This document shows, in pieces, positions 49,500-60,734 of a DNA stretch of 64,000 bases. The stretch comes from Cydia pomonella. Its lineage: Eukaryota > Arthropoda > Insecta > Lepidoptera > Tortricidae. The stretch spans positions 18,173,570-18,237,569 of the forward strand of contig NC_084720.1 of assembly GCF_033807575.1 (NCBI RefSeq), read 5' to 3'. Numbering within the stretch: the first letter of the stretch is position 1; each line of letters opens with the position of its first letter. A program made the position numbers and the translations under genes. The notes below the pieces were generated by a model. The model made no database searches. It was not told where the DNA came from and worked only from the letters and a program-made list of their open reading frames with translations.

Positions 49500-49775
49500 G
49501 AAGGCTTGGAACCGGTTTGTAATGTACCGGTTTATTTCGGTTTTCCTCCAAACTTTTATAAGAACGCAAACGTTTTAAGAACTTTGTACCGGTTTATTCG
49601 ACGAGCGGCCGGACTGCTGGTGTGCCAGGTAAACATAGACACTGACATATGAAGAAACTGTTATGTTCTCATTAAAACCGGTTTAAAAATAACCGTTTTT
49701 TCGAGTGAAACCGAAATTAAGAGGATTTTGCGCGAAGAATAACGGTTTGGAAACTTAACCGGTTTCCGAGCCTTG
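49500..49775. mobile_element. Diverged copy of the 23646 hAT-type MITE
   Basis: GAAGGCTTGGAACCGGTTTG at the left, CCGGTTTCCGAGCCTTG at the right, in inverse orientation to 23646-23994. It shares GAACGCAAACGTTTTAAGAA and AGACACTGACATA with it. No matching 8-mer flanks. Confidence 0.8.
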
Positions 49776-49959
49776 GTTTAAGTCTCAAATCAAAACGCAA
49801 CTGCCTTCTTTCACAAAATCACCGCCCAGGTTCTTTAGACTCTAAATTCAAAACTATTGTTAAGCAAACTAAACTAAGCGATTATATCATGGATAGAGAT
49901 GTTTGGCAATGATAATCTGCATAAGAAAGTACGTACTGTATGTTATTTTGTTTTTTTTT

Positions 49960-50190
49960 TAATTCCATATTAATTTAAATTGTATTTTTTTATTTAATGC
50001 ATCTTAGTTGTAAGATGTAATGTTTTGAAAAGATGTAGCCCGCCGAGTATCTTGCCGGTCCCATATTGGGATACCCTCCTACAATTTAGGAGGGATTTAA
50101 ATCTTCTCGGATCAGAGGTGTAGGGTTAGAGCCGGCGTAGCTTTATTTGACGTTCATAAGCATATTTTAATATGCCTACTTGAAAAATAA
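49960..50190 (+). mobile_element. Retroposon tail (CATAAGCATATTTTAATATG)
   Basis: GATGTAGCCCGCCGAGTATC, TTGCCGGTCCCATATTGGGA, GTAGGGTTAGAGCCGGCGTA, GTTCATAAGCATATTTTAAT, ACTTGAAAAATAAAC. It resembles lepidopteran LINE 3' UTR sequence. Confidence 0.6.
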
Positions 50191-50242
50191 ACTAACTTTA
50201 TCTTTACCAATCACTGACCAGCCGTCGGCCGCCAAACAGCCG

Positions 50243-50309
50243 GTGTGTTCCCATCTGTGCCCGCCCCACTTGACCACCATACAAGAGGCGGGCACAGATG
50301 GGAATACAC
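50243..50309. repeat. Inverted repeat
   Basis: TTCCCATCTGTGCCCGCC and GGCGGGCACAGATGGGAA, 18 bp exact, about 20 bp apart. Confidence 0.85.
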
Positions 50310-50790
50310 CAAACAGCCGCTTCCATAAAATCGAAGTTAAGGGGTTTTTGTTACAGAAAATTGTTATAAATAGAAAATAGCGCGAGTAGATGTTTTATAC
50401 TTAAGTATGTAAAACTTCTTACCAGTTGTCAAACATAGGTTCAATAGTTGGCACAATACCATCATAGCAATAGAGCTGAAAAACAAGATGCCAATTATTG
50501 GAATCAGCGTGTCAAACACTGGCGTCTTATTTCCCTCAAAATGTACTAATATAAGGTTTTTAACCGGTAGCGTAAATGATCGACCTACAAAAAGTCAGTA
50601 ACCTCATGCGAAATTTCGAAATCTGTTGATTTGCGATGCCTCTGCAAATTAACTTACTCATAACGGAGTGTGTGCACGAAGTAACACTTTAAATTATTAC
50701 TGCAAATATTTGGAAGCAGGGTTCTGTAACTCAGTAAATTGTTATTGAAAGAAAATGTGGCCCACGTGTCCGAGCTGTCTAGGTATCTGA
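50310..50790. other. No gene seen
   Basis: Unassigned AT-rich DNA. Confidence 0.4.
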
Positions 50791-50898
50791 GGGCCTACCG
50801 CGAACCACGTTCGACGTGTTGCCTCTCTGTCGCACTTGTAAATTCGTACGTAAGCGTGACAGGGAGGCAACACGTCGAACGTTGTTCGCGGTAGGGCT
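50791..50898. mobile_element. Palindromic element, CCTACCGCGAACCACGTTCG arms
   Basis: Arms of about 48 bp (AGGGCCTACCGCGAAC.., CGACGTGTTGCCTC.CTGTC) pair with few mismatches around a short centre. It shares the TCTGTCGCACTTGTAA core with 10317-10412. Confidence 0.85.
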
Positions 50899-50999
50899 TC
50901 TGGCGCGAATGCAGAGGACGTTAAGTTCGATTCCAGCTTCGGACACTGGAGGTCTTGGTTACTTGTTCTTTCATGTATGCCATCTGTTTTAGTTTATAA

Positions 51000-51134
51000 T
51001 TTATTAGTAGCGTTTTTGAATGTTAACTAAAAAAAAAAATATTTAACTAAAGTTAACTAAAAATAATTTAATTTAACTAAAGTTAACTAAAAAAAATTTA
51101 ATTTAACTAAAGTTAACTAAAAATAATTTAATTT
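51000..51134. repeat. AT-rich tandem repeat
   Basis: TTTAACTAAAGTTAACTAAA at about 30-34 bp spacing, at least three copies. Confidence 0.85.
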
Positions 51135-51617
51135 TCCTAATTGTATACTAGCACTTTAAAACAATCAAAATGAAAATTCGTCTAGGAATTAGTAATCCTG
51201 TAAAAGTAACTATATGTATCTATTAAGTTCAATGAAAATAATATTTTATTTCATTCGGAATAGTGTTCAATTTTCACCAAACCAAAATCAACTCTATGTT
51301 CTACACTTTAGGTTGAAATTATTATTTCACTTTTATGGCTATGCCTTAGGGTGAGATCACAAGACTACAAGTTAAATCATTACCTAAATATTTAAATGTA
51401 ATATTTACTACCTATTCTCAGACGGTTTATGATAATTATGTTACTTAATACGATTGACTACGTGGTGCTATATTTCTGTGTTTTTATATTCTTAACACGT
51501 GTGAATATTTGCATATATTTATAACAACAGAAGACTTAAAAACAAAACAAATCAAAAAACATATCCTACAACGACATTACACACGAATTCGAACCAATCG
51601 TGCAGTCTAGTACAGTA
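51135..51617. other. No gene seen
   Basis: AT-rich. Confidence 0.4.
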
Positions 51618-51745
51618 CAGTCAAAATATTTAATTTGTGACCCATTTCGTACCTTGTCGCAGTGACAACAGTATGAGGTCTCTAGCGATTTCATGTTGTT
51701 TGTCACTGTGAAATAGGTCACAACTTGTTTTAAATTTTTTGACTG
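51618..51745. mobile_element. TA-flanked MITE, CAGTCAAAA ends
   Basis: CAGTCAAAATATTTAA and TTTAAATTTTTTGACTG are inverted; inner TGACCCATTTC pairs with GAAATAGGTCA. TA on both sides. 128 bp. Confidence 0.8.
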
Positions 51746-51923
51746 TACCACAACGCGATTCGTTGATGAGTTCGCATCACGCGCGCGATTGGTCGCAACT
51801 AGTTGCGTCAGACAGCACGATTGGCTCAAATTCGTGAGTGACACCACTGAACTAACACCATTCTTAGTGCCCGTAAGGACCGTCCTTAGATATACGTCAA
51901 TGATTCTGCCTATAAGCATGTCA

Positions 51924-52082
51924 TAGGCCTCCTATCATGCGCGAAAGTGCTTGGGCTACGCTTCACCTTTAAATTTGTTCGCGGATGTATGCCGGTTTCC
52001 TTACGATTTTCTTCACCGGAAAGCTAGTGGTAAATATCAAATGATTCGTAAATAAGTTCCGAAATTCTCATAGGTACAAGCC
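51924..52082 (-). mobile_element. Headless fragment of the CACTGCTGGGC SINE
   Basis: AGGCCTCCTATCATGCGCGA, AAGCTAGTGGTAAATATCAA, CTCATAGGTACAAGCC. An internal deletion near 51960 and loss of the tRNA head. Confidence 0.75.
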
Positions 52083-52111
52083 AGAATAGGTAGCCTTTAA
52101 AACGTAATCAT

Positions 52112-52384
52112 TTGACGACCAGTCTGGCCTAGTGGGTAGTGACCCTGCCTATGAAGCCGATGGTCCTGGGTTCAAATCCTGGTAAGGGCATTTATTCGTG
52201 TGATGAGCATGGATATTTGTTCCTGAGTCATGGGTGTTTTCTATGTATTTAAGTATTTATAAATATTTATATATTATATATATCGTTGTCTAAGTACCCT
52301 CAACACAAGCCTTATTGAGCTTACTTTGGGACTTAGTCAATTTGTGTAATAATGTCCTATAATATTTATTTATTTATTTATTTA
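52112..52384 (+). mobile_element. tRNA-headed SINE, full length
   Basis: TTGACGACCAGTCTGGCCTA, A box TGGCCTAGTGG, B box GGTTCAAATCC, (TTTA)n tail. Confidence 0.93.
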
Positions 52385-53037
52385 ACTTTAATTTAAAGCT
52401 GAATTTCACAGTTTAAAATCATTTTTTCCGCTGGAACCCAAACTCATTAAAATCAGAACGAGAACTCAGGTATTGCCAAACAAATGCCGAAACAAACAGA
52501 CGAAAGACAATACCCTTTGACAGGTAATTAATCTTACCTACTCCTTAAATCACAAAATCAATATTTAAACAGCGGTTTGGGTGCAACCACCTATGCCGAT
52601 GCACTTTTTCGACCACAGACTAAAATTTATAAGAAGATAACTTTTCCAGACTGTCATAATATTCATGTGTTTTGTTAGAATTTCTATAGTCTGTGGTTCT
52701 TTATGAGAAGTTCAGTGACTTGTATATCCTTTTAAGATTTTATAGCGTTGACTATAAAAAGGAGAATTTTATTGAAAAATTCTCATCTTTATTTAGATAT
52801 ACAATAATTTTATCGACTGACATGTTTAAAATTATTGCTGATTTTTATATGGACGTATAAATATTGAGTGAATATTTTAGTGCTAGTAAAACATAAAATG
52901 CGTAGATTTCTAACAGATTTATGAAAATCATAGAAAATGGCTTGACATCTTGTCTATTTTATTAATGAAATGCATTGGTTGAATTGTTTCCATACAAATT
53001 AATTTTTAAAACACACAAGTGAATGATCCACACAGAC
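52385..53037. other. No gene seen
   Basis: AT-rich. A small hairpin GGAGAATTTT ATTG AAAAATTCTC at about 52761. Confidence 0.4.
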
Positions 53038-53158
53038 ATTTTTTTTTTATACCACGACGGTGGCAAGCAAGCATACGGCCCGCCTGATGGTAAACAGTCA
53101 CCGTAGCCTATGGACGCCTGCAACTCCAGAGGTGTTACATGCGCGTTGCCGACCCTTT
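53038..53158 (-). mobile_element. GGGTCGG retroposon, 3' part
   Basis: Poly-T, TACCACGACGGTGGCAAGCA, CAACTCCAGAGGTGTTACAT, GCGCGTTGCCGACCC. Confidence 0.85.
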
Positions 53159-53349
53159 AAAAATCTGTACACTCCTTTTTTGAAGAACCTCATACTGTAG
53201 ACCCTCGGGAAAACCTCGAAAAGACATGTACAATTGAAGTGTTTAAAACAATTCAAGTTATAAATAATTAAATGCGATGATATGATCATGTAAAAAGGCC
53301 TTCTGAAGTTCTGACTACGTAGGAAATTTGGCACTACAACTTTCCATCT

Positions 53350-53525
53350 CAGGTTGAAGATCTAGGGGTAGACCCAGAGTCCCAGATCAAGGTGGAAAGA
53401 TGAAAGGACATGAGTGAGTGCAAGTTATCCGAGGACAATCTCGTCGACAGGGCGAAGTGGAGAAGGTTAAGCAGGAAAGCTGACGCCACCGCCATGTGGG
53501 ATATATAGGTAGGAAGAGAGAAATA
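53350..53525 (+). pseudogene. LINE ORF2 C-terminal fragment
   Basis: Reads RWKD, a stop, MSECKLSEDNLVDRAKWRRL + SRKADATAMWDI, stop. RTE-like C-terminus. Confidence 0.7.
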
Positions 53526-54127
53526 AATAATTAAATGATACTAAATATTTGACACGTACTTACAAAAAGTTTTATAATCTTATAGTTTATGAACAAATTA
53601 ATAGGTACCTAATTGCTTGTCACAATAAATAATGTAAATATTTCCTGTATAAAACAGCGCAACAAAGTAAGGGCTATAAAATATCTAGTTTAACGCTAAA
53701 AGGGAAACAAATACCAATTAGGTCTGAACCGGAAAAACTAGATTTTTTCCGACAAACAATGGGTAATTGCTTCCACGATCCACGAGTATACTACCACTGT
53801 ACATTTTGAAATAGCACAATATTTTATTTCTACACAACGTGTTTTTTTAACCCTTAAAATTGTGAATATACCTACACAATATCAGAAAAGCTCACTTTCA
53901 AGCGCATGTTGCACAAGCATTTACCTGACAGATGTAAGTAGTGTTTCATAGTACGTATATGTATAAATGTATGTAGATATTTATATAAGTATATCATACA
54001 AAGTATGTTGAAGTTTATGATTTCATTATATTATATTAATTTGTATTTAATTTGTAAATAGTAGGTAGTGATATCGGTTAATTATTCTTAAGTACAAAGC
54101 CTGCATCTAACAAACGTCTCTTTTTGA
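53526..54127. other. No gene seen
   Basis: AT-rich; nothing classified. Confidence 0.4.
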
Positions 54128-54220
54128 CCCAGTGGTTGACTGGTAGAGAATGCCTCAAGGCATTACGTCCTCCATTTGTACTTAATATTTTATTTGCAAT
54201 AAAGTACAAATAAATAAATA
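54128..54220 (+). mobile_element. GACTGGTAGAGAATGCC repeat tail
   Basis: GTGGTTGACTGGTAGAGAAT, CATTTGTAC, GCAATAAAGTACAAATAAAT. Confidence 0.75.
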
Positions 54221-54227
54221 TACCTAC

Positions 54228-54400
54228 AGGCTGTTTACTTAGTCACCTGTAATAATGTACGGGCTGAATATAATAATTATAGGTCATATTAAGCAACTTT
54301 TACTCTGGGACCAACCCGCGAAAAAAAATTTACTCTCTCATAGAAAATATCAATGACAGACATATTAAATGCGAGCCGGGCTTTGAACCCTGAATGAATA
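54228..54400. mobile_element. Half copy of the 55840 inverted-repeat MITE
   Basis: GGCTGTTTACTTAGTCACCT, GTAATAATGTACGGGCTGAA, GCAACTTTTACTCTGGGACC match the left arm at 55850. The right arm is missing. Confidence 0.75.
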
Positions 54401-55188
54401 CGATTAGCCCATGCAGGAGCGGGATGAGTGGCGTACATGAGGTGTTTTTGTTTTACAATTTACACATAATAGCTAATTTTTTTTTTTTTTTTTTTTAGTC
54501 TAAGATATGAAAATAAATTAACACAAGAAGGCCTTAGAAAGATTGTAGGTCTATGCGTTCAAAATAACTATTTTACCTTAAAATATTTTGATATGGCTAC
54601 AGAATACGACTTTTTTATAACGATTTTCAAAAACAGAAACTAGTACCTAGGCGAGGTTAGTGGGAGATATACATACAAATATATTACGTAAATGTTCGTG
54701 CCAAGTTAAATGTAAAATAATCGTGTCGTTTTAAAATGAGAGCGTCAATTGTATGGAAGCGGCTTTATGCCGGCGGATTCTTGTGACTTAAAATACGAGT
54801 ATAGCCCTTTTACTAAAGTCGCAATTATTAAAACGATTTATCTGATTTCTCAACATATACTGTGCCCGATATTTTCCTTAAGCGTAAACAATCGATGGGG
54901 TTTTCAGTCTACATTATTATGGAGAAAACACGGGAAGTACTAATTCGCTTTGTAATAGAAATAAATACTTCAGGTTTTAATAGTGGATAATTTTTCAGAA
55001 ATACTGATATATTATTTTCCATGCAGAGAAGTAGTTAGACGACTATTGCGTTATGTGTGATGAAAAACCAGGCTATGAAATTGAGTTCTAAGACTTGTTA
55101 TTGTTTTCTTTTAATTGTTAAAGAAAAACACATCGTTATATTAGATTTATTTTTCATCCGTTTGGGTTACTGTCAGTTACTTACTTAC
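54401..55188. other. No gene seen
   Basis: AT-rich with a T18-19 run at 54479-54497. Confidence 0.4.
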
Positions 55189-55390
55189 TTACTTACTCCT
55201 TTGGCGCAGCGACCCAAAGTGTGTCTTGGCTTCCAACACTACTGCTCGCCACTGATCCCGGTCCTGTGCAGTTTCTCGCCAGTCTTCAACCGATCGATAC
55301 CTAGGTCGACCGGCCGAGCGGCGTGCTGTCAGTTTTCCCTCAAACGCTCTTTTCACGGCCCGATCGGCTCCCATTCGCACTAAATACTCA
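55189..55390 (-). pseudogene. LINE ORF2 C-terminal fragment
   Basis: Open frame MRMGADRAVKRAFEGKLTAR, RSAGRPRYRSVEDWRETAQD + RDQWRAVVLEAKTHFGSLRQ, ending at (TAAG)n on the minus strand. Same family as 37505; a central part is deleted. Confidence 0.75.
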
Positions 55391-55634
55391 GGTACTTAGT
55401 AGTTACAAAATAAATATAAATAAAACAACACAACCTAATTGTTTGGAGGTTTTTAGACTTGTCTCGATGTGTATTAGTTGCCTGTGGAAAGAAAAGTACA
55501 TTCAGCAATAAAGGCTAGTACTAAAAATGAAATTTTTGCCGAAAATTTATTACGGTAGTATAGTTGTTCTTTGACAACGTAACCATGGCATCAATTGACG
55601 TAAGAGTAGATCCACCAAGTACAATTAACATGTA

Positions 55635-55835
55635 CAGTTAGCATCAAAAGTAGCGGATCAAACAACGCTTCAAAAGTATCTACCATACTGTAACAGCTTC
55701 ACAAGAAGTGATAGTTCTATATGTAGAACAATTTAGACTGTAAAAGATATACTTTTGGACGTGAATTTTAGTGATTTATCTACATTTAGAGAAAAAATCC
55801 GGAATTACTACTTTTGGCGCGTTGTTTACTACTGT
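55635..55835. mobile_element. CAGTCAGCATC MITE, right end missing
   Basis: CAGTTAGCATCAAAAGTAGC to CTACTTTTGGCGCGTTGTTT; the last about 30 bp are replaced at the junction with the next MITE. Confidence 0.8.
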
Positions 55836-55839
55836 ATTT

Positions 55840-56111
55840 TATACTGGGTGTTTATTTAGTTGCCTGCAATAATTTACGGGGTGAATAGGTCATACTGAGC
55901 AACTTTTACTATAGGACCAAGACCGAAATCGCGAAAAAAAAATTCCTCTCCCATAGAAAATGTCAAGGTCAGACAGCCAAAATGTATGAAACAGACAATT
56001 ATTTTTTTTCGGGATTTCAGGGTTGGTGCCATAGTAAAAGTTGCTTAGTATGAGCTATATAATATTCACCCCGTAAATTATTGCAGGTGCCTAATAAACA
56101 ACCTGTATTAT
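55840..56111. mobile_element. Inverted-repeat MITE, about 110-bp arms
   Basis: TGCAATAATTTACGGGGTGA, AGCAACTTTTACTATAGGAC, CGCGAAAAAAAAA pair with the right-hand arm in order. A related half lies at 54228. Confidence 0.85.
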
Positions 56112-56119
56112 AGTTCTTA

Positions 56120-56503
56120 CAAGGAAGGGTACCCAACTGTCCGACTCCGATTTGATTCATTTTGATATATGTTATAGAGTAGTCTAAAATAACGGACACG
56201 TATTTTTATTTAGCTGCCCAAACTCAACCTGTTAGGAGAAAATGACCTTCAAAGTACTAAAAAGTTACTAAATCTTCTAACTCCTATAGAAAGTGATGCT
56301 CAAGCAACTTGCTAGTTAATTGCTGGTTTGAGTATATGTTTGAAAGCAGCAAAAAATAATGAGCACGTGTTTTGTTATATCTGCTTAAACTCAAGTTTTC
56401 CTAAAAAAATACCTGTTTTTATGTGTAACTTTAGCGATAAGATATTATAAAACTTCGAATGTCGATTTTCGAGTCGAGTCGGACAGTTGGGTACCCTTCC
56501 TTG
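56120..56503. mobile_element. TIR element with TTA target duplication
   Basis: 28-bp perfect inverted ends CAAGGAAGGGTACCCAACTG + TCCGACTC. TTA stands on both sides (56117-56119, 56504-56506). A 3-bp TTA duplication fits PIF/Harbinger; the interior is non-coding. Confidence 0.85.
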
Positions 56504-56769
56504 TTAGTGAGAGCGCTTTAGGAGGTATTTGTACTATTACTGTACTTCTGTTGTTTCTCCAATAAATAAAATAAAACATGATGTTAACTGCTTAAACATC
56601 TACCATATCATAGGCGACGCGTTTTTTACCGCATGTGGCAATGTCTGACGCACCTCAGATATGCGGAAGGCCTTGCAACACATGAGGAAACAATGAGAAA
56701 GGTCATTGCAATGCGGGTTCGAATCCGGACAAATACTGGGCAGTATTAGGTAAGGGTTTGTACGTTTTT
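56504..56769. other. No gene seen
   Basis: Unassigned; a GGGTTCGAATCC B-box-like motif at about 56717 is not part of a foldable tRNA. Confidence 0.4.
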
Positions 56770-56893
56770 TTTCCTAGCCTATTTTTGTGTTACACTGCTG
56801 GGCAAAGGCTTCTTCCCTTGATCTCCAGGACTCCCGATTCAGCGCCTCTTCGGCCAGTTGTTTAGGAAGGTGTCGAGGTCATCCCGCCATCTC
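56770..56893 (-). pseudogene. LINE ORF2 C-terminal fragment
   Basis: Minus strand: RGRPSRRWRDDLDTFLNNWP + K. The typical GRPRRRWRDDLD box of an RTE-like LINE end. Confidence 0.7.
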
Positions 56894-56945
56894 CGACTGG
56901 GCCTACCGCGCGACGTATGTTATATTATTTGGATGGTTGTAACCT

Positions 56946-57136
56946 GTACCCCTAGTGTAAATAAATTCGATTTCGAAACGTGACGTACGCGTTTTCGTTT
57001 AGTCTCATTTTGTATTGGATTTAGAAAGAGCGCGCCAAGCGGGACGTTTTGGAAACTCAAAGTCCTATACAAAATGAGACTTAACGCAAACGCGTTCGTC
57101 ACGTTATGATGTCGATCAAATTTACACTAGGGGTAC
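56946..57136. mobile_element. Palindromic GTACCCCTAG MITE, copy 6
   Basis: 191 bp, both ends intact with TA flanks, centre in the GCGCGCCAAGCGGGACG orientation. Confidence 0.88.
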
Positions 57137-58027
57137 TGAAAACCATGAGTCAGCTAATTTTACTTAGAGGAAACAAATGGAAACATTATTTTAGTTTTAA
57201 AAAGAAACGAGACTGCATTGAATAGTTATTTGTGCAACAAGAGAGGAAACTTAGTTTTTCTTGCGAGTGTTGATTTTGAGTACCGAGTAAGCGAAAGATT
57301 CTATAGTAGAATCATCTAAGTGATAATCTTGAGCGTAGCGAGAGACTCAAAAACACGAGATTTAAAACAACTTTGCTCTCGTGTGACTCATACAACTTTT
57401 CACCTCAGTAGTGAGAACAAAATTCAACATAAAGAATAAAGAATCAAGTAAATTTAACCACATTTATTTACATTCATGAATGAAAGTCATCATTATGACG
57501 AAAGCTTCTAGAAATATTCCTGTATTCATGATGGAGTGAAGATAGTAGGCTTGTTCGAGCTGCTAAGGTGAAAAGATTTTTTAAAATTTGTACAAAATTT
57601 TTGATTCTATCGATATTTTGTAAGACCTAATATTTCTTGGAGAAATATTAACATTAACTGTATCGAGTAGTGAAATATGCAATTGTATTTTTTGGAATTT
57701 TTAGTTGATCCGATTCCCGGGCAAGACAAGCGAATGCTAACTTTTTTTAAGGTTTGTTTCATTTAAAAAAAATGTTTTCTTTAAGTAAAAATAAGCTAAC
57801 TTAAGGTTTTAAGGTACTTTTCCTCCAGGGCCCATACATTTTTTCCACATTGTATTATCCTATAACTCTATTGGAAAGTGGGTCAAAATTAACTTAGAAA
57901 ATTGTATTATTAGGTACATATAAATAGATATTAAACAGGGCAGGTAACAAGAAAAGATACTAAATAAAAACTTGTAAAAAGTAAATATAATTGCGACATT
58001 GTTGAAATTTGGAAAGCCAAGTAATGT
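57137..58027. other. No gene seen
   Basis: AT-rich, nothing classified. Confidence 0.4.
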
Positions 58028-58287
58028 GACGACCGGTTTGGCCTAGTGGGTAGTGACCCTGCCTACGAAGCTGATGGTCCCGGGTTCAAATCCTGGTAAG
58101 GGCATTTATTCGTGTGATGAGCATGGATATTTGTTCCTGAGTCATGGGTGTTTTCTATGTATTTAAGTATTTATAAATATTTATATATTATATATATCGT
58201 TGTCTAAGTACCCTCAACACAAGCCTTATTGAGCTTACTGTGGGACTTAGTCAATTTGTGTAATAATGTCCTATAATATTTATTTAT
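58028..58287 (+). mobile_element. tRNA-headed SINE, full length
   Basis: GACGACCGGTTTGGCCTAGT, GGTTCAAATCC, (TTTA)n. The following GGGATGGGTGACCG (58321-58334) may be a 5S rRNA scrap but is too short to claim. Confidence 0.93.
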
Positions 58288-58449
58288 AATATTTAAGTAA
58301 TGTTTGGTGAGGACCGTTTTGGGATGGGTGACCGTCAGTTATGAAATTGCAGCGAAAAATTACGAGTCAGTGACGAAAGAGATTGTTGGTAGAAAGGCAA
58401 ATTATTAAGACGATAAAAAGAGAGACAGATATTATCATGTAAATTTAAG

Positions 58450-58752
58450 ATATGATTTTTTTTTAATACTACGTCGGTGGTAAACAAGCATACGGCCCGC
58501 CTGATGGTAAGCAGTCTCCGTAGCCTATGTACACCTGCAACTCCAGAGGAGTTACATGCGCGTTGCCGACCCTAACCCCACGCCCCTCGTTGAGCTCTGG
58601 CAACCTTACTCACCGGCAGGAACACAACACTATGAGTAGGGTCAAGTGTTATTTGGCTGCGGTTTTCTGTAAGGTGGAGGTACTTCCCCAGTTGGGCTCT
58701 GCTCTAGATCTGGAATGACATCTGCTGTGCTGTGCCCTACCACACAAGGCGA
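58450..58752 (-). mobile_element. GGGTCGG retroposon, nearly full length
   Basis: Poly-T, ACTACGTCGGTGGTAAACAA, GCGCGTTGCCGACCC, CTCACCGGCAGGAACACAAC, ACTTCCCCAGTTGGGCTCTG, CTGTGCCCTACCACACAAGG. Confidence 0.85.
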
Positions 58753-58881
58753 GATGACATTCACGTGTCACGAATATGTCAAGTGTACAATAACAATAGT
58801 TATGTATGTGCTAAATAGTATTAACAAATATTTGAAATTTTTACATAAAATGACTGAATATCATAAGTAACTTTTCACTGT

Positions 58882-59142
58882 CGGCCCGATTCGAAGAATG
58901 AGATACGATAACGATAAGTTCTGGTTTACATAAGTTCTCATTTAGATATCGTTTATATGTCGTAGAATTGACAGAAGCAGCTCGATTCGGGCAACCGATG
59001 TCACTTTGTCGTTAGAAATATCGTAGATTGATCTTATTGGGATCACAGCGGAATCGAAATAAACGTCAATTTTGACAGGTCGTTTAGCTATCGATCTTTC
59101 CAAGATCTTAAACGTGTCTTAATCATTCTTCGAATCGGGCCG
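58882..59142. mobile_element. TIR element, CGGCCCGATTCGAAGAATGA ends
   Basis: 20-bp ends pair exactly; inner AGATCTTGGAAAGATCG-type motifs continue the symmetry weakly. 261 bp, non-coding, no clear target duplication. Confidence 0.85.
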
Positions 59143-59342
59143 TATGTCCCCGTTTGCTCCTGACTGTACTTCATCCACACTAAAACAAAATAAAAAGCGA
59201 GCATAACCGCGGCGCAGCGCTAGCACGCGCCGAGTGCCATGACCTGACTCAATGCGATGCCCACGCGCATGTAAGCGTGTGTGCGTGAGGCGCACAGTGC
59301 GTACGTCTTCAAATATAAATAAATATTCAAGGTTGAATTAAT
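59143..59342. other. GC-richer patch
   Basis: ACCGCGGCGCAGCGCTAGCA, CGCGCCGAGTGCCATG, GCGTGTGTGCGTGAGGCGCA at 59205-59305. No open frame or donor was found; it could be a promoter-type CpG patch. Confidence 0.3.
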
Positions 59343-59407
59343 GTTATTTATTTAAACTTTATTGCATAAAATAAAAACTTAATGTACTCTATCTCTACCA
59401 GTCAACC
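59343..59407 (-). mobile_element. Inverted tail of the GACTGGTAGAGA repeat
   Basis: TTTATTTAAACTTTATTGCA ... TCTCTACCAGTCAACC. Confidence 0.7.
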
Positions 59408-59600
59408 TTAGGGCAAAGCAGAAAAGATTGTAGGCGGTGCATTTAAGACTAAAAGAAATTGTTTCTGAAAGAATTAGAGTCCTAATTCACATAAATTATT
59501 TATAAACTACTTAAATGCATAAAGATACATAGAAGGGTGAATTAATAATTAATTAATTAAAGTTATACACTTGTACTGGTACACTTGACATACATACATT

Positions 59601-59872
59601 TGACGACCGGTCTGGCCTAGTGGGTAGTGACCCTGCCTATGAAGCTGATGGTCCCGGGTTCAAATCCTGGTAAGGGCATTTATTCCTGTGATGAGCATGG
59701 ATATTTGTTCCTGTGTCATGGGTGTTTTCTATGTATTTAAGTATTTATAAATATTTATATATTATATATATCGTTGTCTAAGTACCCTCAACACAAGCCT
59801 TATTGAGCTTACTGTGGGACTTAGTCAATTTGTGTAATAATGTCCTATAATAATATTTATTTATATTTACAC
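59601..59872 (+). mobile_element. tRNA-headed SINE, full length
   Basis: TGACGACCGGTCTGGCCTAG, GGTTCAAATCC, TTTATTTAT tail. Confidence 0.93.
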
Positions 59873-60189
59873 TTTGTTCGATTTAATTAGGTTGAATTGC
59901 CTTAATTTTATTGGTTATTCAAAAGGTTCATAAATACTATGAAAGTAAGGTCTATTCTAAAAATACATTTCAAAATTTATTTCATGCATTCATAATAAAC
60001 TCGATACTACACAAAAACGCTTTATTGAGTACATATGAAAAAATATTAATAAGGCGCTATATTTAAGACTCTGGTCTGCATTAAATCATTAAACTTCATG
60101 TGATTTTGACAAACGACAAATGACAAAATGTGTATGATTTTTTGATATATCTACTTGAAATTCTTCTTGTTTGTATACTTATAATCGCA

Positions 60190-60290
60190 CTTTCAAGCCC
60201 TCTGGTGTTACAGGTGTCCATGGGCGTGTTATTGCTTACCAGCATACCATTCGTCTTCTCGTTTGCCTCCTAGTATATCATAAAAAAAAT
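60190..60290 (+). mobile_element. Short retroposon (GGTGTTACAGGTGTCCATGG)
   Basis: CACTTTCAAGCCCTCTGGTG, TTGCTTACCAGCATACC, TTTGCCTCCTAGTATATCAT and poly-A. Confidence 0.65.
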
Positions 60291-60734
60291 GGTGTGAACG
60301 AATGATACGTAACAAAATGAGATCTCATTGTAAGGTATCAGGCCGAGGTACATATGTGTCTTACTAATAATGTCAAAATAAAGCAAATTGAGAGGCCATA
60401 TCGTATCATATGTTACATTTCAAAACTTGTATATAGTGAAAAACTAGTATATCTAGGATTTTTAGCGAGAGAATAAAGTAAACATACATATAATACTTAG
60501 AATAAGTCATAATCATAAATACTTAGATAAATAAATAGTTCATAAGATAAGATCGGGTACACAAAAACTGTAAGTGAGTGCAACATTCGCCGATAAACGT
60601 TATGTTTGGCGAAATATTATGTAAATGTATATTGTACCAACTTTTTTTGGATAAATAAAAAATAAAATAAAATAAAAAAACATTTTAATGACTTTTCCAT
60701 TGCCGGTTACAGGCGCAACCTGAATGTAACACCG
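60291..60734. other. No gene seen
   Basis: AT-rich. Confidence 0.4.

Noticed and set aside
58318..58336. 5S rRNA box C-like GGGATGGGTGACCG
   Set aside because: Only 14 bases match; too short to call.
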